From the NCBI GenBank assembly GCA_002411545.1, contig DHTG01000074.1, positions 1 through 22,737 of the forward strand: 22,737 bases of DNA. The letters are read 5' to 3'. A program made the translations under genes and the position numbers. The notes under the pieces were generated by a model that worked only from the letters and a program-made list of their open reading frames with translations, was not told the origin of the DNA and made no database searches. Positions 1 to 8,016 of this stretch are shown here, in pieces. The stretch comes from Bacteroidales bacterium UBA5266 (GTDB lineage Bacteria; Bacteroidota; Bacteroidia; Bacteroidales; WCHB1-69). Position 1 is the stretch's first letter. Each line of letters begins with the position of its first letter.

Positions 1-1938
1 GGCAATATGGGTGATCATTCCGCCACCGGAGTGGCCTTTACCCGTAATCCCGCCACAGGTGAAAACCAATTCTATGGTGAATGGCTTATCAATGCACAAG
101 GAGAAGATGTGGTTGCCGGTATTCGCACCCCCAATCCCTTGAACGACGATACGAAAAACGAACAAAACAAACACCTACACTCCATGCAGGAATTAATGCC
201 TTCAACTTATAAAGAACTGTGTGATATACGTGCTATCTTAGAAAACAACTTCAAAGATATGCTTGATATAGAGTTTACCATACAAGAAGGTAAATTGTTT
301 ATGTTGCAATGCCGTGTAGGTAAAAGAACGGGAGTTGCCGCTTTAAACATGGCATTAGACATGTTGCACGAAAAATTAATCGGCGAAAAAGATGTGGTAA
401 TGCGTGTTACACCGGCACAATTGGACGAATTACTTCACCCTATCCTAGATTCCGCCGACGAAGCAAAAAATCAAGTTCTCGCTAAAGGACTTCCGGCCGG
501 TCCCGGAGGAGCCGTGGGTGTGATTGCACTTACCAGCGAAAAAGCAATGGAATATAACAAATTACATATTAAAAATATCTTGGTACGCGAAGAAACCAAT
601 CCCGAAGATGTGGAAGGCATGCGTGCGGCAAGTGGCATTCTGACAGCTCGCGGGGGTATGACCTCTCACGCTGCTTTGGTTGCCCGCGGCTGGGGTAAAT
701 GTTGTATTGTAGGTTGTGAAGCTGTGAAAATCGACCTCTCGAAAGGAATGGTTACCATTGGATGCAAATCCTTTAAGGAAGGGGACGAAATCAGCTTAAA
801 CGGTTCCAGAGGTTGGATATATGACAAAGCTATCAAAATGATCGATGCAACTGAAAATCCTCGATTCCAAGAGTTCATGAAAATTGTCGATGCACATCGT
901 AGCATGGGCGTACGCACCAATGCCGACACACCCGAAGATGCTCAAAATGCCATCGATTTCGGAGCCGAAGGTATAGGTTTGTTCCGTATCGAACACATGT
1001 TCTACGGAAAAAACAGCGAAGCCCCTCTGACTAAATTACGTAATATGATTTTGGCTAATAATACGGAAGAAAGAATCACCGCTTTGAACGAACTTGAACC
1101 TTTTATACGCCAAGCTGCTAAAGGTACTTTAAAAGTTATGAACGGTAAACCGCTTACTTTCCGCTTAATGGATCCGCCTTTGCATGAATTCGTTCCCCAA
1201 ACCGAAGATAAACAACGCGAGTTGGCAAAAGAAAAAGGGATGACATACGAAGACATCAAATGTCGCATCGAGGCTTTGCATGAAGTAAATCCTATGATGG
1301 GATTGAGAGGTGTTCGTTTAGGTATTGTTTATCCAGAAGTTACAGAATCACAATTCCGTGCCTTATTCGAAGCTACTGCAGAGTTATTAAAAGAAGGATT
1401 AGACCCACAATTGGAAATCATGGTTCCCTTGACCATATCGGTTTCAGAATTAAAACATCAAAAATGCATTTGCGATAAAGTTCATGCACAAGTAGAAGAA
1501 AAATTCGGAATAAAAATCAACTATTTATATGGTACTATGATAGAAATTCCTCGTGCTACCCTCGTTGCCGACGAAATTGCCGAAGTGGCCGACTTCTTCT
1601 CCTTCGGAACCAACGACCTTACTCAAATGACCTTCGGTTTCTCCCGCGATGACGTCAATGCCATTGTCAATACTTATATTGATGAAAAAATCATCCCTGC
1701 CGATCCTTTCAATACATTGGATCAAGAAGGAGTAGGACAATTAGTTCAACTCGGTACCCAACGCGGACGTGCTACAAAAGCTAACCTAAAAGTTGGTGTT
1801 TGCGGTGAACATGGTGGCGATCCTGCTTCGATAGAATTCTTCTTCAATACAGGATTCAACTATGTTTCATGTTCTCCTTTCCGTGTACCGGTTGCCCGTT
1901 TGGCTGCCGCTCAAGCCGCCATTAAATCTAAAAAATAA
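1..1938 (+). CDS. ppdK: Pyruvate, phosphate dikinase, C-terminal part (5' end outside window)
   Basis: This gene interconverts pyruvate, ATP and Pi with PEP, AMP and PPi in the cytoplasm, linking glycolysis and gluconeogenesis. The reading frame is open from base 1, so the gene enters from the left. About 645 codons are present, and family members are near 880-910 residues, so roughly the first 250 residues, including most of the ATP-grasp domain, are missing. The phosphohistidine motif GGMTSHAA is visible, with the swivelling His encoded at 667-669. The PEP/pyruvate TIM barrel follows, with the motifs GLRGVRLG and FGTNDLTQMTFGFSRDD. The catalytic-cysteine motif CGEHGGDP starts at 1801. The frame is intact to the TAA stop and a hairpin terminator follows. 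The enzyme differs from PEP synthase in these motifs, so the identification is secure. Confidence 0.97.
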   Translation, partial: GNMGDHSATGVAFTRNPATGENQFYGEWLINAQGEDVVAGIRTPNPLNDDTKNEQNKHLHSMQELMPSTYKELCDIRAILENNFKDMLDIEFTIQEGKLFMLQCRVGKRTGVAALNMALDMLHEKLIGEKDVVMRVTPAQLDELLHPILDSADEAKNQVLAKGLPAGPGGAVGVIALTSEKAMEYNKLHIKNILVREETNPEDVEGMRAASGILTARGGMTSHAALVARGWGKCCIVGCEAVKIDLSKGMVTIGCKSFKEGDEISLNGSRGWIYDKAIKMIDATENPRFQEFMKIVDAHRSMGVRTNADTPEDAQNAIDFGAEGIGLFRIEHMFYGKNSEAPLTKLRNMILANNTEERITALNELEPFIRQAAKGTLKVMNGKPLTFRLMDPPLHEFVPQTEDKQRELAKEKGMTYEDIKCRIEALHEVNPMMGLRGVRLGIVYPEVTESQFRALFEATAELLKEGLDPQLEIMVPLTISVSELKHQKCICDKVHAQVEEKFGIKINYLYGTMIEIPRATLVADEIAEVADFFSFGTNDLTQMTFGFSRDDVNAIVNTYIDEKIIPADPFNTLDQEGVGQLVQLGTQRGRATKANLKVGVCGEHGGDPASIEFFFNTGFNYVSCSPFRVPVARLAAAQAAIKSKK

Positions 1939-1960
1939 ATTATTGGATGGATATAATTTA

Positions 1961-1993
1961 AAAACCTTCTTCTTTTATGGGGAAGGTTTTTTT
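1961..1993. terminator. Bidirectional hairpin terminator between ppdK and lpxB
   Basis: A perfect 9-bp inverted repeat, AAAACCTTC at 1961-1969 and GAAGGTTTT at 1982-1990, is followed by a T run on the plus strand. The A run at its left edge gives a matching U run on the minus strand. It lies between two convergent genes and touches the lpxB stop codon (1992-1994), so it can end both transcripts. Confidence 0.85.
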
Positions 1994-3107
1994 ATTTTAT
2001 GGCTTTCAAACATGCCAACATCTTTTCGGCAATTAACTCGGAGGCATTGCCTTCACCTAATTTATGATGTAATTCTTTATACTTATTAAGCATAGACTGA
2101 CGATAAGTGCTGTCTTCAATCAGAAGATGTAAATGTTTTTTAAGTTGTTGTTCATTCATTTCCTGTTGAATAAGTTCAACCACTACTTCTTTATCGGCTA
2201 TTAAATTTACCAATGAAATATATTTAATATTCTTAATTAAATGCTTTGCAATAAGGTAAGAAAGAAAATTTCCTTTATAGCAAACCACTTGGGGTATATT
2301 GAATAAAGCCGTTTCGAGTGTTGCAGTACCCGAAGTAACCAAAGCAGCAAAACTATGTGCTAATAAAGAATACGTTTGATTATAAATCACTTCCAGAGAA
2401 TAATTCTTACACAGTTCCTTATATAAAGGAGCGTGATGTTCAACACCGGCAATAACAAATCTATATCCCTTAATGTGTTTACTAGCTTCGAGCATCACAG
2501 GAAGCATATTTTCTATCTCTTGTTTACGGCTACCGGGAAGTAAGGCAATAATAGGTTCTTCTCCAAAACCATTGTTTTTTTTGAAATTAGTGTCAATTTC
2601 AGCTTGTTTCACCACATCCAAAAGAGGATGTCCGAGATAATTGGCTTTGATTGCATATTTAGCATAAAAGGCTTGCTCGAAAGGAAGAATAACAAATACT
2701 TCATCGATGTATCTTTTTATTTGTTTCACTCTCGACGTATGCCAAGCCCAAATTTGCGGTGAGATATAGTAAAAAATACGAATGTTTTTCTTATGTAAGA
2801 ATTTAGCTATACGAAGATTAAATCCAGGATAATCCACCAATATCACCACATCGGGTTGAAAGGATAAAATATCTTTTTTACAAAAACGAATATTGGATAA
2901 AATAGTTTTCAGATGTAAAGCCACCTCAACAAAGCCCATAAATGCCAAGTCTTTATAATTTTTTACAATTTCGGCTCCTTGTTTTTGCAGTAAATCCCCA
3001 CCCCAGGCTCTTATTTCCGCTTGATTATCCATCTTTTTAAGATGTTTAACCAGATTGGAAGCATGCAAATCGCCTGAAGCTTCGCCGGCAATAAGGTAGT
3101 ATTTCAT
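1992..3107 (-). CDS. lpxB: Lipid-A-disaccharide synthase
   Basis: This glycosyltransferase (GT19) joins UDP-2,3-diacylglucosamine and lipid X into the lipid A disaccharide at the inner face of the cytoplasmic membrane. At 371 residues it has the usual length. Visible family motifs are GEASGD at residues 8-13, VDYPGFN near 91-97, PQIWAWH at 117-123, LGHPLLD at 158-164, and the nucleotide-binding LPGSRKQEI near 190-198. A later SGTATLE segment precedes a conserved cysteine-lysine pair. The start codon lies only 3 bases after the thiG stop, so the two genes are probably co-transcribed although their pathways are unrelated. The product works upstream of LptD, encoded later in this window. Confidence 0.96.
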   Translation of the reverse strand: MKYYLIAGEASGDLHASNLVKHLKKMDNQAEIRAWGGDLLQKQGAEIVKNYKDLAFMGFVEVALHLKTILSNIRFCKKDILSFQPDVVILVDYPGFNLRIAKFLHKKNIRIFYYISPQIWAWHTSRVKQIKRYIDEVFVILPFEQAFYAKYAIKANYLGHPLLDVVKQAEIDTNFKKNNGFGEEPIIALLPGSRKQEIENMLPVMLEASKHIKGYRFVIAGVEHHAPLYKELCKNYSLEVIYNQTYSLLAHSFAALVTSGTATLETALFNIPQVVCYKGNFLSYLIAKHLIKNIKYISLVNLIADKEVVVELIQQEMNEQQLKKHLHLLIEDSTYRQSMLNKYKELHHKLGEGNASELIAEKMLACLKAIK

Positions 3108-3110
3108 ACA

Positions 3111-3884
3111 CTAATTTTCGTTTAAAAAACTCGTTAACGGACTACTGGCTTCGGCAGTTCTGGTGGGCAAAGCCAATCGAGCTTCAAAAGCCCTTCGTCC
3201 AGCTTCGACCGCCAATTTAAAAGCAACAGCCATTTCGACCGGATTTCCGGCAATAGCAATTGCCGTATTAATCAAACAAGCATCAGCACCCATTTCCATG
3301 GCTTCGGCAGCATGCGAAGGAGCACCAATGCCGGCATCAATCACCACAGGCACATTACTTTGTTCAATTATAATTTCTAACATCTCTCTTGTTTTTAAAC
3401 CTTTGTTTGTTCCAATCGGAGCTCCCAAAGGCATCACGGCAGCCGCACCGGCTTCTTCCAATAATTTACATAATACAGGATCGGCTTGAATATAAGGCAA
3501 AACAACAAAACCCTTTTTAACTAATATTTCCGTGGCTTTCAAGGTTTGAACCGGATCGGGTAATAGATATCGAGGATCAGGATGAATTTCCAATTTCAGC
3601 CAATGAGTATGTAAAGCTTCTCTGGCCATTTCAGCGGCAAAAACCGCTTCTTTCGCATCTCGTGCTCCGGAAGTATTCGGAAGAAAAGTAATATGTGGAT
3701 GAAAAATATGCTGTAACATATCATCATCTTCCTTTTCTAAATCTACACGCTTCAATGCAGCGGTAACCATTTCCGTACCGGAAGCAAGTATAGCTTGTTC
3801 CATTACTTGATTAGAACTGAATTTTCCTGTTCCTAAAAACAAACGCGATGCAAATGTTTTATCGCCTATAATAAGTGTATTCAT
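3111..3884 (-). CDS. thiG: Thiazole synthase ThiG
   Basis: This TIM-barrel enzyme forms the thiazole phosphate of thiamine from 1-deoxyxylulose 5-phosphate, dehydroglycine and the ThiS thiocarboxylate. At 257 residues it is normal in size. The segment LFLGTGKF (residues 16-22), the WLKLEI segment carrying the Schiff-base lysine (Lys97 by alignment from memory), the GAPIGTNKG loop, and [21 protein letters not shown] near 182-202 are all typical. ThiS, ThiF and ThiH, which supply sulfur and dehydroglycine, are not in the window. This is unlike many Bacteroides, where the thi genes form one operon. A -7 box lies 54 bases upstream of the start, and lpxB follows after 3 bases. I see no TPP riboswitch in the short leader. 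Confidence 0.97.
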   Translation of the reverse strand: MNTLIIGDKTFASRLFLGTGKFSSNQVMEQAILASGTEMVTAALKRVDLEKEDDDMLQHIFHPHITFLPNTSGARDAKEAVFAAEMAREALHTHWLKLEIHPDPRYLLPDPVQTLKATEILVKKGFVVLPYIQADPVLCKLLEEAGAAAVMPLGAPIGTNKGLKTREMLEIIIEQSNVPVVIDAGIGAPSHAAEAMEMGADACLINTAIAIAGNPVEMAVAFKLAVEAGRRAFEARLALPTRTAEASSPLTSFLNEN

Positions 3885-3937
3885 ATATTATTAAATACTA
3901 ATAAATCTGTACTTTAATCCTATTGATTAAGGGTGTA

Positions 3938-3945
3938 CAAAAGTA
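3938..3945 (-). promoter_or_regulatory. -7 box TACTTTTG of thiG-lpxB
   Basis: The minus strand reads TACTTTTG here, an exact match to the Bacteroidetes -7 consensus TAnnTTTG, about 54 bases upstream of the thiG ATG. Transcription would start near 3931-3934. I see no clear -33 element. A small hairpin (TTAATC/GATTAA at 3914-3930) would sit at the very 5' end of the transcript. Confidence 0.6.
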
Positions 3946-4102
3946 ATCATTTTTGTTAAGCATTTAAAGATTTATTCATTTTTATGTACTGTATAAGCAT
4001 TAACACACAAAAAACAAAGCTCAATAAATTCAATATAGAAAATAATAAAACAATATCATTTTCGTTTTTAAATTAAAACACCCCTTTTAAAAAATAAAAA
4101 AA

Positions 4103-4789
4103 ATGGAAACCAAGAAATCAAAAAAAGCCGACTTAGAATGGAGAAAAAGAATTTTTTTCCAATTAGGAGTTTTTATGTCTTTGGCATTAGTGCTACTTAT
4201 GTTTGAATTAGTTGGAGCCAAAGAAAAGGAAATCCAACAAATTGATTGGAGCAGAGATGTTGTTGATGATGATATTATTATTACAACTAAGCGCGATCCG
4301 GAAATTCCAAAACCCAAAATAGTCCCTTTATCCAAAACGGTTATAGATGTCATAAACGATTTAGACAAAAACACAAATGATGTTGACTTTGGACAGGATA
4401 TAGATGAAAACACGAAAATAGATGACATAGAATACATTGAACCAATCATAGAACCCGATGATGACAAAGATGAAATATTTGCAATTGTTGAAGTAAATCC
4501 TTCTTTTCCTGGAGGCAAGGATGCATTTCATCAATACTTGAAAGACAATATAAAATATCCCAGATCAGCTATAGAAGCCCAAATAGAAGGAACTGTCTAT
4601 GTTGAATTTGTTGTTGAAAAAGATGGAAGTTTAACGGATATTCATATAGCAAGAAAAAGTACATCATTACTGGATCAAGAAGCACTTAGAGTAATTAAAG
4701 CCATGCCCAAATGGATACCAGGCAAACAGCGCAATAAAGCGGTTAGGGTAAGATTCCGTGTGCCTATAAAATTTGAGTTATCATATTAA
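4103..4789 (+). CDS. TonB family energy-transducing protein (paralogue 1)
   Basis: This is a predicted inner-membrane-anchored periplasmic protein that passes proton-motive energy to TonB-dependent outer-membrane transporters. The 228-residue product has a basic cytoplasmic start, one membrane segment at about residues 18-37, and an acidic linker of about 90 residues. The TonB C-terminal domain runs from about 132 (NPSFPGGKDAF) through the YP, EGTVYVEFVV and LDQEALRVI motifs to the end. Its first 45 residues closely resemble the second TonB protein at 6311, so the two are paralogues. This copy has only scattered prolines (DPEIPKPKIVP) and no polyproline run, which may mean a shorter reach. 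It lies between thiG and thiE on the opposite strand, and its stop codon abuts the thiE stop with no gap. No clear -7 box was found upstream. Confidence 0.9.
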   Translation: METKKSKKADLEWRKRIFFQLGVFMSLALVLLMFELVGAKEKEIQQIDWSRDVVDDDIIITTKRDPEIPKPKIVPLSKTVIDVINDLDKNTNDVDFGQDIDENTKIDDIEYIEPIIEPDDDKDEIFAIVEVNPSFPGGKDAFHQYLKDNIKYPRSAIEAQIEGTVYVEFVVEKDGSLTDIHIARKSTSLLDQEALRVIKAMPKWIPGKQRNKAVRVRFRVPIKFELSY

Positions 4790-5434
4790 TCATTTACTAT
4801 AATCAACCATAAACTTTTCTGCTGTTTTAAGTGGATTTTCAGATTGCAATATAGCTGATGATACAGCAATTCCATCGACACCCATTTTTTTAATATCAAC
4901 TATATCGTTGATTTGTATACCTCCTATGAGATAAATAGGTAATGAAATTTTATTATTTCTGCATCGGTTTATTATGTCAGTTATTCCCTCAAGTCCAAGG
5001 ATAGGGGAAAGATGTTTTTTAGTAGTTGTCGTACGATAAGGTCCCAAGCCGATGTAATCCGCCCCCGCATTCGCATGCATCACAATATGATCGAAGGTAT
5101 TTGCTGTTGCACCTATCAACAAACGATTATCCGTTAACTGCTTTGCTTGCATTATGGGCATATCACTCAAGCCCAAATGCACACCATGAGCACCTACTTC
5201 AATGGCAATATCAACATAATCATCAATAAAAAACAACGCATTATAAGCTTCACAAAGTTTTTTTATCCGATGAGCCTTCTCTTTCACTTCTTCTTTCGGA
5301 GCTTCTTTCATCCGCAACTGTATCCAACGTATACCTCCCTTCAAAGCCAATTCAGCACTTTCTTCATAAGTATAGTTCGTTGTTTGATGTGTAATAAACT
5401 GAATAGGATATTGTTTTAAATCAATTGTATGCAT
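4790..5434 (-). CDS. thiE: Thiamine phosphate synthase
   Basis: This cytoplasmic enzyme joins HMP pyrophosphate to thiazole phosphate, giving thiamine phosphate. The 214-residue TIM barrel shows the substrate and Mg-binding motifs in order: QLRMK at 39-43, the FFIDDYVD segment around residues 68-75, HLGLSD at 86-91, IGATANT near 107-113, a GLGPYRTTTTKK loop near 129-140, and IYLIGGI near 173-179. Both acidic Mg-ligand positions appear to be kept, unlike in the neighbouring paralogue. It starts 14 bases after the end of that paralogue on the same strand, so they form a likely two-gene operon. The downstream gene on the other strand, tonB, abuts it directly. Confidence 0.94.
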   Translation of the reverse strand: MHTIDLKQYPIQFITHQTTNYTYEESAELALKGGIRWIQLRMKEAPKEEVKEKAHRIKKLCEAYNALFFIDDYVDIAIEVGAHGVHLGLSDMPIMQAKQLTDNRLLIGATANTFDHIVMHANAGADYIGLGPYRTTTTKKHLSPILGLEGITDIINRCRNNKISLPIYLIGGIQINDIVDIKKMGVDGIAVSSAILQSENPLKTAEKFMVDYSK

Positions 5435-5448
5435 AATAATATTTTTAT

Positions 5449-6048
5449 TTATTGTTGCAAAAGCAAAAACCGTTTTAAGAGTGTGTTAAAATTTTGTGTC
5501 TTCATAAAATCATCCCAAAGATAGCCTAAAACAGCCGCCCCGCCAAAACCATATGTGGAAACGGAGGATATGGTTCGTTGATTCACACCTCCTAAGGCAA
5601 TTACATTATTATCAACGATTTGTTTTTCATTTGCAAACATTAATTCCGAATCACTGAAAGCAGAATGATACCCTTTTTTTGAAATACTATCAAAAATCGG
5701 ACTTAAAAATAAATAATCATAAAATGGTTTTTGAATAATGACTTCTTCTAAAGAATGACACGATCGACTCTTGTGTTGACAGTTAATATCCGGCAAAGAC
5801 TTGTAACTACTGTTAAGATGTATGCCTTTTATTTCATATTCTTTACATAAGTCAAAATAATTATGTATAATAATATGCTTCTGAAAATCAGGTTTAATTT
5901 GTTTAAGAAATGCAGCATAAGATTTTTTATCTGCCTCCGGTTTACGAAGATGAAAATAATGTAATCCGTTTTCAAAAAGCAAATGTAAAGCATTTATTTC
6001 TTCATTTATAAATCCGGGAGGAGAAATAACTATGATTTTCAATTGCAT
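5449..6048 (-). CDS. TenI/ThiE-like family protein
   Basis: The 199-residue protein belongs to the TMP synthase/TenI superfamily (TIM barrel). Family motifs are recognisable but altered: HLRKPE at 33-38 in place of QLRxK, HNYFD at 62-66 in place of NDRxD, and GIHLNSSY at 75-82 in place of GVHLGQxD. CHSLEE follows near 97, SPIFDS near 120 and ALGGVN near 160. The aspartates that hold Mg-pyrophosphate in true ThiE are replaced by Asn and Ser. A TenI-type role, such as thiazole tautomerase acting after ThiG, is therefore more likely than a second TMP synthase. This is inference from motif loss. It is the first gene of the operon with thiE, and two -7 boxes lie upstream. Confidence 0.82.
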   Translation of the reverse strand: MQLKIIVISPPGFINEEINALHLLFENGLHYFHLRKPEADKKSYAAFLKQIKPDFQKHIIIHNYFDLCKEYEIKGIHLNSSYKSLPDINCQHKSRSCHSLEEVIIQKPFYDYLFLSPIFDSISKKGYHSAFSDSELMFANEKQIVDNNVIALGGVNQRTISSVSTYGFGGAAVLGYLWDDFMKTQNFNTLLKRFLLLQQ

Positions 6049-6080
6049 AACATCAATAATTTAAATTAATTAGAGCTTTA

Positions 6081-6088
6081 CAAAAGTA
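6081..6088 (-). promoter_or_regulatory. Proximal -7 box TACTTTTG of tenI-like/thiE
   Basis: This is an exact TAnnTTTG match on the minus strand, 32 bases upstream of the tenI-like start. A TTTG that could act as its -33 element lies 17 bases further upstream, inside the distal -7 box at 6106-6113. Confidence 0.6.
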
Positions 6089-6105
6089 CACTAAATATTG
6101 ATTTA

Positions 6106-6113
6106 CAAAAGTA
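6106..6113 (-). promoter_or_regulatory. Distal -7 box TACTTTTG of tenI-like/thiE
   Basis: This is a second exact TACTTTTG on the minus strand, 25 bases upstream of the first. Its own possible -33 TTTG (complement of 6130-6133) is 16 bases further. It may be a tandem promoter, or it may serve mainly as the -33 region of the proximal box. Confidence 0.45.
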
Positions 6114-6233
6114 AAGTATAATTTTTCATCAAAAATGTATAAAGTGAAGTTAAAAAAACATCTCATTTGAAAAAGAAGCCTTTCATAGCAAAGAAAATGT
6201 ATAATTTTTGTAGAAAAAATTTCTTAAAAAGAC

Positions 6234-6263
6234 TTGATGATATCATAATATAATGTATTTTTG
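6234..6263 (+). promoter_or_regulatory. Promoter of the second tonB operon (TTG -33, TATTTTTG -7)
   Basis: TATTTTTGCA begins at 6256 and matches TAnnTTTG exactly. A TTG at 6234-6236 lies 19 bases upstream, the expected -33 spacing for Bacteroidetes. Transcription would start near 6268-6270, leaving a leader of about 40 bases before the tonB ATG. It could drive the whole run through rodA, since no other promoter is evident before mrdA. Confidence 0.65.
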
Positions 6264-6310
6264 CATATAAATTATGTAGGTCATAGAATAAACATTAAAA
6301 TATTGATGAA

Positions 6311-6991
6311 ATGGAACTTAAAAAATCAATAAAAGCTGATTTAGAATGGCGTAAACCTATGTTTTTTCAGATAGGGGTATTTGCAGCTCTTCTGATTGTA
6401 TTAGCCATGTTTGAATTATTCGGCACCAGTGAAAAGGAAGTTGTTGAATTCGAATACAGTGGGCAAATTGTAACAGAAGATGTTATCCTTCAAACCGAAC
6501 AACCCAAGGAATTACCGCCCCCACCTCCCGCGCCTATGACAACAACCATTATCGAAATTATTGATGATAACATTAGAATCGAAACGGATTTTGAAGTTGA
6601 TGCAGAGTCAGATGAATCGACGGTAACACAAGAATACGAATATGTGGAATATGTACCCGAAGAAGTTGTTGAAGAAGAAATTTTTGTTGTAGTTGAAGAA
6701 TCTCCTGAATTCCCCGGAGGAGAGGAATCTCGTTTGAAATTTTTAACGGATAATATTCAATATCCACGTATTGCCAGAGATGCCGGTGTTGAAGGTAGAG
6801 TCATTGTAGGTTTTGTTGTAGAACCTGATGGTCGCATTACCAACGTAAAGATCATTAGAGGAAAAGTTCAAAGCCTCGATGAAGAAGCCCTTAGAGTAAC
6901 TAAGATGATGCCACGTTGGAAACCCGGTAAGCAAAGAGGTAAACCTGTACGTGTACAATTTACTATGCCGATTACTTTCTTATTGCAATAG
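6311..6991 (+). CDS. TonB family energy-transducing protein (paralogue 2)
   Basis: This 226-residue TonB protein is related to the copy at 4103. The N-termini share a basic start, the LEWRK segment and one membrane helix at about 18-37, and both C-terminal domains carry PGG...YP and LDEEALRV-type motifs. Unlike the first copy it has a polyproline run (LPPPPPAP, about 68-75) followed by a very acidic, valine- and glutamate-rich linker (about 85-130). The TonB C-terminal domain starts near SPEFPGGEE at 131. A well-spaced promoter precedes it. The polyprenyl synthase gene follows after 51 bases with only a weak hairpin between them, so read-through into the cell-wall genes is likely. The polyproline linker suggests this is the more conventional TonB of the two. 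Confidence 0.9.
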   Translation: MELKKSIKADLEWRKPMFFQIGVFAALLIVLAMFELFGTSEKEVVEFEYSGQIVTEDVILQTEQPKELPPPPPAPMTTTIIEIIDDNIRIETDFEVDAESDESTVTQEYEYVEYVPEEVVEEEIFVVVEESPEFPGGEESRLKFLTDNIQYPRIARDAGVEGRVIVGFVVEPDGRITNVKIIRGKVQSLDEEALRVTKMMPRWKPGKQRGKPVRVQFTMPITFLLQ

Positions 6992-7042
6992 TATTGGCTT
7001 TTTTGTAGCCTTACAGAGATTACTTGTATAAACTAAAAAAAA

Positions 7043-8008
7043 ATGGCTAATTATCACAGTTTAATCAATGAACATTTCGGTGCTTTGGAATTACCTGAAG
7101 AACCGAAAAATTTATACCAACCCATTCGTTATATGATTTCCCAGAGAGGGAAATGGATACGTCCCGAATTATGTTTACAGGCATGTGCTCTATTTGGAGG
7201 CAATGTAAAAAACGCCATTTATCCGGCTATTGCTTTTGAACTATTACACAATTTTACATTAGTGCATGACGATATTATGGATAAATCCGACTTGCGCAGA
7301 GGAAATCCAACCATTTTCAAAAAATGGGGTATTAATACAGCTATCCTTACCGGCGATGTTCTATTTGCCCATGCATATCAATATCTACTCGAATATAAAT
7401 CGATAGGAATCAATAAAATGATTTATTTATTTACATCAACCATTATTCGTATCTTAGAAGGACAGCAAATGGATATGGATTTTGAAAAAGAAATGAAAAT
7501 TAAAATAGATCAATATTTGGAAATGATACGGTTAAAAACAGCTATCATGTTTGCTTCTTGTTTAAAAACGGGCGCAATAACGGCAAATACAAATGCCGAA
7601 AATCAAGAGTTTATCTATCAATTTGGTATTAATATAGGAATGGCATTTCAAATACAAGATGATCTATTTGATGTCTACGGAAATACTGAAACTATCGGCA
7701 AAACAAACGGACAAGATATTGCCAGTAACAAAAAAACATTCTTATCTGTAAAAGCTTTGGAAATAGCTAAAGGAGAGGATTTAAAAACATTAAAAAATTA
7801 TTTTTCCAAAACTAAATTCGATTTTGACGAAAAATTTAATGCCATAAAGGCATTGTATGATAAATATAACATACGTTCTTTAGCCGAAACCCAAATACAA
7901 AAATATTATCAAGATGCATATAAAAACTTGGAGGCACTTAAACTTCCTGAAGAAAGAACAACTCCTTTAATTGATTATGTAAAGCAATTAATGTATAGAA
8001 GTTTTTAA
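7043..8008 (+). CDS. Polyprenyl diphosphate synthase (trans-type)
   Basis: This all-helical prenyltransferase condenses isopentenyl diphosphate onto an allylic diphosphate. The 321-residue protein has both aspartate-rich motifs: the first, DDIMD, at residues 76-80, followed by LRRG, and the second, DDLFD, at 206-210. GQQMDMDFE near 140-148 is also typical. The residue five places before the first motif is Phe71. In characterised family members an aromatic residue there limits chain length, so a C15-C20 product is more likely than the octaprenyl product of IspB-type enzymes, which have a small residue there. The protein's position just before mrdA-rodA suggests lipid precursor supply for the cell wall, but quinone or general isoprenoid supply is equally possible. 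The mrdA gene follows after 8 bases. Confidence 0.92.
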   Translation: MANYHSLINEHFGALELPEEPKNLYQPIRYMISQRGKWIRPELCLQACALFGGNVKNAIYPAIAFELLHNFTLVHDDIMDKSDLRRGNPTIFKKWGINTAILTGDVLFAHAYQYLLEYKSIGINKMIYLFTSTIIRILEGQQMDMDFEKEMKIKIDQYLEMIRLKTAIMFASCLKTGAITANTNAENQEFIYQFGINIGMAFQIQDDLFDVYGNTETIGKTNGQDIASNKKTFLSVKALEIAKGEDLKTLKNYFSKTKFDFDEKFNAIKALYDKYNIRSLAETQIQKYYQDAYKNLEALKLPEERTTPLIDYVKQLMYRSF

Positions 8009-8016
8009 TCTAATGC

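Noticed and set aside
3949..3956. CATTTTTG as -7 box for the first tonB
   Set aside because: The first base is C instead of T and the site is about 150 bases from the start, so it is too weak to call.
3885..4102. Possible TPP riboswitch before thiG
   Set aside because: The leader is only about 47 bases and lacks the CTGAGA and ACCTGAT-type conserved blocks of the thi box.
6049..6310. Possible TPP riboswitch or other structured leader before the tenI-like gene
   Set aside because: The -7 boxes put the start within about 30-55 bases of the ATG, and no thi-box motif is present.
6992..7042. GGCT/AGCC hairpin with T run as terminator after the second tonB
   Set aside because: The stem is only 4 bp and the T run is in the loop, not after the stem, so it is not a credible intrinsic terminator.
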